A stretch of DNA of 5,646 bases from Bacteroidales bacterium (GTDB taxonomy: Bacteria > Bacteroidota > Bacteroidia > Bacteroidales > UBA12077), in NCBI GenBank assembly GCA_030600865.1, contig JAUVUS010000190.1, positions 1-5,646 on the forward strand. Direction: 5' to 3'. Of the stretch, positions 1 to 5,646 are shown piece by piece. The translations under genes were made by a program, and so were the position numbers. Position 1 is the stretch's first letter; each line of letters opens with the position of its first letter. The notes below the pieces were generated by a model. The model had not been told where the DNA came from and ran no database searches. It worked only from the letters and a program-made list of their open reading frames with translations.

Positions 1-302
1 AGTCCAAAAGCAAGATTTTCATAGGCGGTCATATGAGGATAAAGTGCATAGTTCTGGAATACAATAGCAATATCCCTGTCTTTTGGTGGCAAATTGTTTA
101 CTATTTTATCGCCAATATGAAGTTTTCCCTCGCTAATATCTTCCAAGCCGGCTATCATTCTTAATGAAGTTGATTTTCCACAACCCGAAGGCCCTACAAA
201 TACGGTAAATTCTTTATCTTTTATTTCGAGATTTAAATTTTTAACAACTTTAACTTCATTATTAAAAATTTTTGAGACATTGTCAAATAATATTGCAGCC
301 AT
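1..302 (-). CDS. Sugar ABC transporter ATP-binding protein (MalK/UgpC/MsmX type), N-terminal 100 residues, cut by the window edge
   Basis: This is the nucleotide-binding subunit that would power a carbohydrate importer from the cytoplasmic face of the inner membrane. Translation from the ATG at 302 gives an open frame to the window edge. It shows an aromatic A-loop residue (F13), a perfect Walker A motif GPSGCGKST at residues 37-45, the phrase [13 protein letters not shown] just after it, [20 protein letters not shown] at about 72-91 with the Q-loop glutamine Q83, and the start of the helical domain (YENLAFGL). This Q-loop wording is typical of the MalK/UgpC/MsmX branch rather than of peptide or metal transporters. 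The ABC signature, Walker B and any C-terminal regulatory (TOBE) domain lie outside the window. No Shine-Dalgarno is visible. An ATG at 309 is out of frame. It follows the third GH130 gene by 42 bases and is probably the partner of the permease at the other end of the window; an ATPase shared by several importers is also possible. Confidence 0.95.
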   Translation of the reverse strand, partial: MAAILFDNVSKIFNNEVKVVKNLNLEIKDKEFTVFVGPSGCGKSTSLRMIAGLEDISEGKLHIGDKIVNNLPPKDRDIAIVFQNYALYPHMTAYENLAFG

Positions 303-344
303 ATATCATTATTTTATAATCATTTAACTAATTTAAACTTAAAA

Positions 345-1475
345 TTATATTAAAAAAGCAGATTTAGGTATATGAGTTATCCGACAACATAAATCCAATT
401 CTCCTGAAGCAACTATAAACTTATCATCTGATTCAACAATACCGGTTGTAAATACTACATTTTCAATATATATCTGTTCTTTAATATCATTAGTAAGATT
501 TGGATTAGCTTCAAGAAGAGGATTTTTCATTTCGATATGAATAATGTTTTGAGGATTGTTTTTATTTAATATCGCCCAATATGTACGATAGATTCCTACT
601 TCTCCCTTTTTTTCAACACCATGGAATAGTATCAGCCAGCCCCTTGGTGTTAATACCGGTTGAGCCCCTCCACCTATTTTTAAAGTTGATGATGCATTTT
701 TTAAAGACCTTATACATGGTTCGTCTAAAGGTTTCCAGTGTAAAAGGTCGGGTGATTGTGCCAAGTTAATTGAAGGTCCCGGGTTAAAATTACTATCAGG
801 AGGTGTGGCAAAATATAAACTTCCAAGTGGCCTTGTTAATGCAAAATATTTATCGTTTATTTTTCCCTCGAACAAGAGCATGTCTTTATTCTGATGATCG
901 AGAATAATTCCTTCCAGTCGATAATTTATCCCATCTTCAGAAGAATATAAGGTCGTTGAATGCCTTTCGGAACTCACCGAGCAAGTAGTCATATAATACT
1001 TATCATTAATAAATGAAACACGTGCATCTTCAATTCCATATTCCTGGTAACCTTTTTGTGGGGCAATAATTTTATCGTAATGAATTTTTACAATTTGATT
1101 TCCATCCTTTGTTAATTCAACCGGAAGAATCCACGATAAAGATGTTAATGCACTAACAGGTGTAGGAAGATGTTTTTTAATAATGATTTCACGAGGGTCG
1201 GAAGTATCAACTTCATCAATATTATATGCATCAAGTACGAATCCTTTCCTTACATTCCATCTTATTGAATGTATTTTTCCGTTAAAAATCGGATTTTTTA
1301 GTGCTTCAGCTACACGAACCATTAATATGAGATTACCGTTTGGCAAGCGCGACATCCCGGGGTTAAATGCTCCTAAAACATAAGTATCTTCATTTATCTG
1401 TCCTCTTAAAGGAGAAAAAGATAAATCAATGTCATCGGGTTTTAATATTATTTTATCGGAACTATTTTTTTTCAC
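345..1475 (-). CDS. GH130 family beta-mannoside-active enzyme, variant lacking the phosphate-site lysine (phosphorylase or hydrolase)
   Basis: A 376-residue cytosolic protein (no signal peptide) with a GH130 five-bladed beta-propeller pattern. Landmarks are FNPG at 37-40 followed by R54 in the next strand, YGIEDAR at 146-152 with E149 and D150 (D150 matches the proposed general acid of the family), NKDMLLFEGKINDKY at 196-210 leading to R215, GGGAQPVLTPRGWLILFHGV at 268-287 with H285, VVFTTGIV at 340-347, and SGELD at 357-361 with D361 at the place of the usual YYGG-D-T motif. By hand alignment with the neighbouring GH130 proteins, the lysine that precedes T-x-x-G-W is here L275. That lysine is thought to help bind phosphate, so this member may be a hydrolase or use phosphate differently. 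The start is a GTG at 1475: an in-frame TAA lies 12 bases upstream of it with no ATG between, and the first internal ATG (M41) would cut into the fold. It lies 31 bases after the second GH130 gene. The family is secure; linkage and reaction type are not. Confidence 0.9.
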   Translation of the reverse strand: MKKNSSDKIILKPDDIDLSFSPLRGQINEDTYVLGAFNPGMSRLPNGNLILMVRVAEALKNPIFNGKIHSIRWNVRKGFVLDAYNIDEVDTSDPREIIIKKHLPTPVSALTSLSWILPVELTKDGNQIVKIHYDKIIAPQKGYQEYGIEDARVSFINDKYYMTTCSVSSERHSTTLYSSEDGINYRLEGIILDHQNKDMLLFEGKINDKYFALTRPLGSLYFATPPDSNFNPGPSINLAQSPDLLHWKPLDEPCIRSLKNASSTLKIGGGAQPVLTPRGWLILFHGVEKKGEVGIYRTYWAILNKNNPQNIIHIEMKNPLLEANPNLTNDIKEQIYIENVVFTTGIVESDDKFIVASGELDLCCRITHIPKSAFLI

Positions 1476-1506
1476 TATATAATTTTTTTAAAATTAAGCC
1501 ATTATC

Positions 1507-2622
1507 TTATATTTCATACAATGGCTGTCCTGTACGCGAATCTTGTGGGTACCGATTACACAATTCAGCAAGTATATCTTCATGGCTAATACCTATATTC
1601 ATTACAGTGTCGTTTCCACCATAATAAATATATATTGTACCATCGGGTTTTCGTATTGCACCGCATGTAAATACTACATTTGGCACATGAATATAGTCGT
1701 TATTATTTACTCTACAATCGTCTTTTGACGGGAAAAGTATAGGAATATTTGAAACTCTTACTTTTTCAGGATTGTTTAATTCATGTAAAGCTACTCCCAG
1801 GACATATGGATTTCCGTCCATTGTATTTCTTACACCATGAAAAATATTAATCCATCCATATTTTGTTTTAAGAGGAGGTGCTCCCGGCCCTATTTTACTG
1901 GAAAAGGCACTTGGGCCGCCACTTTGTTTAATAATTGTATCTTTACTTATTTGCCATTTGTTTTCTGATATTTTATCAGCATAACCTATTTTAATTTCAG
2001 AATATATTCCTCCTGTTTGTTCAATAGTGTGATCGTTAGGCCTAAAAAGAGCTGCATATTTATTATTGAATTCCCCCGGAAATATTACTACGTTTCTCAT
2101 ATCCACATCTAAAACAGCCCCGTATCTTATAATTGATTTAAAATCTTTAGTAGAAGCAAGCGAAACTCTTACTCTGTCTTTTATAGTACCATGATATGCG
2201 CTGTATGTAATATAAAAAGTATTGTTAATGTTAGTTATTCTTGGATCTTCAACACCACCGCTTTCATTTTCAATTATTTCAGAGATGTTTAAATTATCAG
2301 CAATCTTGTCATTTTTAGTACAGGGCTTAAGAAATGGTTTGTCATTGATTTTCCAGTTTGTGAGCCCGTCTTTGCTAATAGCTTTACCAATTACTGAAAT
2401 TCCGTTTCGCAAATGCGACCGGAAAAGCATTATTATTTGGCCATTATATTGAGTAACTCCTGCATTGTGTACTGTTACAACTTTTAAATGTGGTTCTTGC
2501 CAGATAGCATTTATATTATGGCTATTCAAAATAGGATTAGCCTTAAACCGGCAAACCGGATTATTGAGGCTAATCCTATATTCTTCCCCTAAAATTTCGA
2601 TTTGTTTTAATATATCTGACAT
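1507..2622 (-). CDS. GH130 family beta-mannoside phosphorylase, short type
   Basis: A 371-residue cytosolic protein without signal peptide. GH130 enzymes of this type split beta-mannosides with inorganic phosphate, giving alpha-mannose 1-phosphate and a shortened sugar. Visible landmarks: VHNAGV at 51-56 and R68 in the next strand, GGVEDPRIT at 122-130 (E125, D126 as proposed general acid, R128), DMRNVVIFPGEFNNKYAALF at 174-193 with R176, N177 and then R194, GPGAPPLKTKYGW at 245-257 with K252, IFHGV at 260-264 with H262, VPNVVFTCGAI at 313-323 and YYGGNDT at 333-339 with D338. The spacing of R176/N177, R194, K252 and D338 fits the phosphate and minus-one site residues I recall from characterised GH130 mannoside phosphorylases, so phosphorolysis is the favoured reaction. 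The linkage (beta-1,2 or beta-1,4) and chain-length preference are open. It starts only 3 bases after the lipoprotein stop codon, suggesting translational coupling, and has no Shine-Dalgarno. Confidence 0.93.
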   Translation of the reverse strand: MSDILKQIEILGEEYRISLNNPVCRFKANPILNSHNINAIWQEPHLKVVTVHNAGVTQYNGQIIMLFRSHLRNGISVIGKAISKDGLTNWKINDKPFLKPCTKNDKIADNLNISEIIENESGGVEDPRITNINNTFYITYSAYHGTIKDRVRVSLASTKDFKSIIRYGAVLDVDMRNVVIFPGEFNNKYAALFRPNDHTIEQTGGIYSEIKIGYADKISENKWQISKDTIIKQSGGPSAFSSKIGPGAPPLKTKYGWINIFHGVRNTMDGNPYVLGVALHELNNPEKVRVSNIPILFPSKDDCRVNNNDYIHVPNVVFTCGAIRKPDGTIYIYYGGNDTVMNIGISHEDILAELCNRYPQDSRTGQPLYEI

Positions 2623-2625
2623 TTT

Positions 2626-3897
2626 TTACTTATAATTTTTTACTATTCCTTTTGCTATATAATTTGATTCAATTGCCTGGATACTTAATAATGCTTCAAT
2701 AGTTGACTCGGCACCGGAATTGTAGTTAATTTTACTGGCAGAATCGATCCCGTCGAATCCCTTGCCTGTTGCATGATCGTACATAAGCTGGCCTGCAGAA
2801 TTATTACCAAAAAACCAGGTGGCAATATCTCCCGCCAGGTTTGCATAACTCTCATCCCCTGTAATTATATAAGCTTCAAGTGATGCAAAAACCATTGGAG
2901 TAATTCCATACGCTATTTGAGGAAATGATTGAAAATCCGATTCTGTTATTGAATCATTTTCATATATAATTTTGAATTGACTCACAAAACCACGTTCCAA
3001 ACAATAAGGATAAAAATGATCGACTTCGTTCAGTCCCGCGTTTATAAACTGGTTATTTTGTATTATTCTTCCTGTGTATAATAATGCATAAGCTTGTGTA
3101 TTACCCCAGGCATGCCAGATATTTTTCCAGCTTAAAAATGCGTAATGTGGAAACTTATCCTGATTGCCATACTGAGCTGCAATTAAAGAGTTGCCTAATC
3201 TTAAAAGAAGATCATAAACTACCGATGATTTATTCACTTGATAATAATTGGTTAAGCTCATCATTATTAGCGCAATTTGATCAGCTCCCTGGTCGGCAAT
3301 CCACGATGGAATTTCAATACCATCAATTACAACTGTACTGTAATTTGAAATAAAAATTTGATCAATTTTATTTATCAGATCTTCTATTATAGGTGTTGTT
3401 TGTGTTTTTAGGCTATCTAGTTCAGGTGAATCCAGCAGGTTTAATTCAGAAAACGCCCAAAATGCCCTCCATGACCAAAAATTGGGTATTGGTAAACTAT
3501 TTGTATGAGTTGTATTTATTGCCTCATCAGGAAACATGAAATTATAAAAATAGCCGTTATTGGCTTTCATATACAATAAAAACCGGGTAAATGATTTTAT
3601 TTTGTTAAGAATTTCCTGATCGGGGGAATCTTTATATTGGCGGCAGTAAAAAACTAACGTCCGTGCTACATCATCGACACAGGTAAATCCTTCATCATCA
3701 TCAGCAACTAACTGATAATCCGGGGCATCACAGTATATCCAGATAGTGCCTAAATGAGTATTATTTATTTCGACTTCCTGGTATAAATGTTCCAAATGTG
3801 ATGTGTTTAGCAAGGAATCATTTGTAGAGGGGGCATTATTTTTTGAGCATGAACTTAATAATATTAAGAATAACAATATGTATTTGAAATTTAGCAT
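2626..3897 (-). CDS. Lipoprotein with predicted (alpha/alpha)6-barrel fold, candidate glycan-active enzyme, unclassified
   Basis: A 423-residue protein I cannot place in a named family. It opens with a lipoprotein signal: K5, a hydrophobic run at 6-14, and the lipobox LSSC with C17 as the lipidated residue. The residues after it (SKNN) lack the acidic surface-export signal described in Bacteroidota, so a periplasm-facing anchor is inferred. The rest is mostly helical, with aromatic and acidic motifs spaced like the helical hairpins of six-hairpin glycosidases: WIYCDAPDY (53-61), DDDEG (66-70) then CVDDVART (73-80), FWSWRAFWAFSEL (140-152), IPSWIADQGADQ (196-207), WHAWGNTQAYALLY (261-274), FPQIAYGITPMVFASLEAY (325-343), and GFDGI (380-384) followed by NYNSGAESTIEALLSIQ (391-407). 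D75/D76, D202, D206 and E397 are candidate active-site acids, but this is guesswork. Its position between two GH130 genes, 6 bases from one and 3 bases from the other, argues for a role in processing the same mannoside-type glycan before import. It could instead be a binding protein or an epimerase-like fold. Confidence 0.75.
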   Translation of the reverse strand: MLNFKYILLFLILLSSCSKNNAPSTNDSLLNTSHLEHLYQEVEINNTHLGTIWIYCDAPDYQLVADDDEGFTCVDDVARTLVFYCRQYKDSPDQEILNKIKSFTRFLLYMKANNGYFYNFMFPDEAINTTHTNSLPIPNFWSWRAFWAFSELNLLDSPELDSLKTQTTPIIEDLINKIDQIFISNYSTVVIDGIEIPSWIADQGADQIALIMMSLTNYYQVNKSSVVYDLLLRLGNSLIAAQYGNQDKFPHYAFLSWKNIWHAWGNTQAYALLYTGRIIQNNQFINAGLNEVDHFYPYCLERGFVSQFKIIYENDSITESDFQSFPQIAYGITPMVFASLEAYIITGDESYANLAGDIATWFFGNNSAGQLMYDHATGKGFDGIDSASKINYNSGAESTIEALLSIQAIESNYIAKGIVKNYK

Positions 3898-3903
3898 AAG
3901 TTT

Positions 3904-5337
3904 TTACTTTTTTAATAATTCGGTTAAAAGAGTATTAACATTCGCAATAGCAAAACTGCTTGCACTATCTGACATAGCATAGGGGATTATCAGGTTACCG
4001 GTATGTTGTAATATCCCACATGTATAAACAACATTTGGCACGTAACCTTCACGTTCTTCCTTGTTTGGTGAAATTAAAGGCTTATCCAGTGAACTAATCA
4101 CTTTTTCGGGATTATTCAAATCAAGCAAAGTAGTGCTTATCACATATTTTCTTAATGGACCCACAGCATGAGTAAGCAATAACCATCCGGCAGAAGTTTT
4201 AACAGGGCTGCCGCAATTTCCTAATTGAATTAATTCCCATTCTTTTTCGGGTTTTTGTATAATTTTATACGTATCCCAGTAATATAAATCATCCGAATAC
4301 ATAATTGATATATATTCGCCTCCCTGCCTGCCTATCATTGCGTATTTCCCGTCAATTTTTTCAGGGAAAAGCGCCATCCCTTTATCAAATACAGCACTAC
4401 CATGAAGAGCCCGAACCTTAAAAGAACTAAAATCTTCAGTTTCTATTAGCTGAGGTTGTATGTTTTTACCATTATAAGCAGTATAAGTTCCAATATATTT
4501 TGTTTCATTTTTATCAGTAAATTTCACGAACCTTACATCTTCCATACCCATAGATTCTGCTTTTGAAGAAGGAAAAATTACGCGGCTGTTTAATGGCGTT
4601 TCTTTATCGAAAATGATATCATAATTAGTATCAAATATTTCTTCCAGAGCTTTCCGTGTTGAAATTAAATTTATTTCAGTATCATTTGAAAGATTTGTAA
4701 TTAGATTAAAAGCTTCATTTTTAGAAAATTGATGCGGAAGTTTTTCTAAAACCAAGGGATGAAATTCATTGTAAAATTTGGATGTTTTAATAATAAAATC
4801 TTTCGAATATTTTGGATTTTCAGTTTTATTTGAACTGGAAAGTTTTGGAGATAAAGTATCTAAAATAATATTACCATTTTTTGAAATAATGCCCGTTCTG
4901 AATTCAATAGATGATATATGCCCTTCGCCTGTGGCTCTCAGGCTCATGATAAAACGAAGTTCTCCTTCTTTTAACCCGCTTTGATCGGGATGAGCAACGA
5001 TTGAAGGATTGAATAAGGCTGCTGCCTCGATAGAGTATTCTTTTGTAAAATATGCTCCTAATAATAGTTTTCTGGAATCAGAAAGGTTTTGCGGAGAAGG
5101 TACATACTGTTTAATCCTATTATAATTTGCTATTATATTTTCTCTGAATTTATAATGCCTGCTTTCGAATTCAATAAAAATTTGATTTAGTGTTTCTTCT
5201 GCTTTCTTTTCATCTAACTCCAGCACCTTCAAAACAATATGATCAATTCGATATTTGCCATTTAAATGTAAAAATAGAGGAATAACCCTTGCAGGGTTTG
5301 CATTAATTTTGATATTTAACCTGTTTACATTAATCAT
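3904..5337 (-). CDS. GH130 family beta-mannoside phosphorylase, long type with N-terminal helical extension
   Basis: A 477-residue cytosolic protein, about 100 residues longer than the other two GH130 proteins here. Residues 1-95 form a predicted helical extension (DEKKAEETLNQIFIEFESRH at 42-61) before the propeller. Propeller landmarks: LFNPSIV at 108-114, R134 in the next strand, GMEDVRFVKF at 264-273 with E266 and D267 (proposed general acid), TYTAYNGKNIQPQLIETEDF at 284-303, DKGMALFPEKIDGKYAMIGR at 318-337 with K319 and R337, GNCGSPVKTSAGW at 373-385 with K380, LTHAVG at 388-393 with H390, EGYVPNVVYTCGIL at 430-443, and D457 in AMSDSA. The basic residues expected around phosphate are kept, so a phosphorylase is favoured; the layout recalls the long beta-1,2-oligomannan phosphorylase type, though that is from memory. 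A region at about 160-250 is extra relative to the short forms. It starts 27 bases after the permease stop, with no Shine-Dalgarno. Confidence 0.92.
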   Translation of the reverse strand: MINVNRLNIKINANPARVIPLFLHLNGKYRIDHIVLKVLELDEKKAEETLNQIFIEFESRHYKFRENIIANYNRIKQYVPSPQNLSDSRKLLLGAYFTKEYSIEAAALFNPSIVAHPDQSGLKEGELRFIMSLRATGEGHISSIEFRTGIISKNGNIILDTLSPKLSSSNKTENPKYSKDFIIKTSKFYNEFHPLVLEKLPHQFSKNEAFNLITNLSNDTEINLISTRKALEEIFDTNYDIIFDKETPLNSRVIFPSSKAESMGMEDVRFVKFTDKNETKYIGTYTAYNGKNIQPQLIETEDFSSFKVRALHGSAVFDKGMALFPEKIDGKYAMIGRQGGEYISIMYSDDLYYWDTYKIIQKPEKEWELIQLGNCGSPVKTSAGWLLLTHAVGPLRKYVISTTLLDLNNPEKVISSLDKPLISPNKEEREGYVPNVVYTCGILQHTGNLIIPYAMSDSASSFAIANVNTLLTELLKK

Positions 5338-5364
5338 TAGTATAAACTTATTTTATATTTAATA

Positions 5365-5646
5365 TTATCCTTTTATTCCGGAAGAAGCCATGCTTCTAAT
5401 AAAATGTTTTTGAAAAATTGCGTATGTAATAATAATGGGTAAAGCTAGTAAAACAGCCGATGCCAGTTTTACACCCAGTTGAGCATCAGATCTTCCGCCT
5501 ACAGCAAATAGTGTAACTAATTGAGGCATTGTCATTAGATTTTCATCGCGTATTACAATCAATGGCCATAAAACATCATTCCAGGAAGCCATAAATGTTA
5601 ATATTCCAACCGTAATTATTGTGGGAATAATATTGGGCCATAAAAT
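5365..5646 (-). CDS. Carbohydrate ABC transporter permease (MalG/UgpE type), C-terminal 93 residues, cut by the window edge
   Basis: Only the end of this inner-membrane permease is present. The frame is open to the right edge, 18 codons beyond the first visible ATG at 5592, so that ATG is internal. The visible part begins at the tail of the EAA loop (ILWPNIIP, matching the I-x-L-P end of the motif that docks on the ATPase). It continues through a membrane segment with SWNDVLWPLIVI, a periplasmic loop containing MPQLVTLFAVGG, a last membrane segment (about residues 61-78, SAVLLALPIIITYAIF), and the family's usual end QKHFIRSMASSGIKG. SWN-D/E-hydrophobic-WPL and the closing F-x-x-G-x-x-x-G-x-KG pattern are hallmarks of sugar-importer inner-membrane subunits of the MalG type. 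Here the ending is slightly changed, with S-M-A in place of the usual G-I-A. A MalF-type partner and a solute-binding protein would be expected upstream, outside the window. The stop codon lies 27 bases before the long GH130 gene, suggesting co-transcription. Confidence 0.95.
   Translation of the reverse strand: MLWPNIIPTIITVGILTFMASWNDVLWPLIVIRDENLMTMPQLVTLFAVGGRSDAQLGVKLASAVLLALPIIITYAIFQKHFIRSMASSGIKG

Noticed and set aside
305..323. AT-rich imperfect inverted repeat (19 bases, one mismatched pair in the arms plus one at the centre) in the 42-base gap just before the ATPase start.
   Set aside because: The stem is almost all A/T and has no T-run in the right place for a terminator. Such repeats are expected by chance in this base composition, so I do not call it an operator or terminator.
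581..769. Plus-strand open frame of 62 codons inside the third GH130 gene.
   Set aside because: It overlaps a strongly supported gene on the other strand, has no recognisable motif and no ribosome site.
1367..1624. Plus-strand open frame of 85 codons across the junction of the second and third GH130 genes.
   Set aside because: It is antisense to both gene ends, and its lysine, phenylalanine and tyrosine-rich translation reflects the A/T-rich gap rather than a protein.
3084..3353. Plus-strand open frame of 89 codons inside the lipoprotein gene, the longest opposite-strand frame.
   Set aside because: Its sequence shows no domain or signal, and the minus-strand gene covering it has clear conserved motifs; it is a shadow frame.
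5338..5364. Possible promoter in the 27-base gap between the permease and the long GH130 gene.
   Set aside because: No TAnnTTTG-type or sigma-70-type pair is visible, and the gap is too short to hold a promoter with its own leader; read-through from the permease is simpler.
5365..5592. Treating the permease fragment as a complete 75-residue small protein starting at the ATG at 5592.
   Set aside because: The frame stays open to the window edge and the 18 upstream codons encode the end of the EAA loop and a membrane segment, so the ATG is internal.

Overview
The window is AT-rich (by eye about one third G+C). All six recognisable genes lie on the minus strand, in transcription order from the right edge to the left edge: a MalG-type sugar ABC permease (C-terminal end only), a long GH130 enzyme, a lipoprotein with an (alpha/alpha)6-barrel look, a second GH130 enzyme, a third GH130 enzyme, and a MalK/UgpC-type ABC ATPase (N-terminal part only). 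The gaps between genes are 27, 6, 3, 31 and 42 bases. No terminator or convincing promoter is visible, so this is best read as the middle of one long operon whose promoter lies beyond the right edge.

None of the start codons is preceded by a Shine-Dalgarno sequence; the upstream stretches are A/T-rich. Together with the base composition and a short lipoprotein signal, this fits Bacteroidota or a related FCB-group lineage. The assignment is an inference from style, not from a marker gene. An ABC sugar importer tied to the enzymes would be less usual in classical Bacteroidota, where SusC/SusD pairs normally serve this role; no Sus gene is seen here, although the locus extends beyond the window on both sides.

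The likely logic is this. The lipoprotein, anchored on the periplasmic side of a membrane, trims or binds a glycan. The ABC importer (permease at one end, ATPase at the other) brings oligosaccharides into the cell. Three cytosolic GH130 proteins then break beta-mannosidic bonds, at least two of them probably by phosphorolysis to give mannose 1-phosphate. GH130 is known for beta-1,4- and beta-1,2-mannoside phosphorylases and some beta-1,2-mannosidases, so a beta-mannoside is the best substrate guess; the exact linkage cannot be read from sequence.

The most interesting points are the three clearly non-redundant GH130 types in one operon, the loss of a probable phosphate-binding lysine in one of them, and the unclassified barrel-type lipoprotein embedded between them. 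There is no stretch over 300 bases without a gene, and no RNA gene, insertion sequence or CRISPR array was seen.
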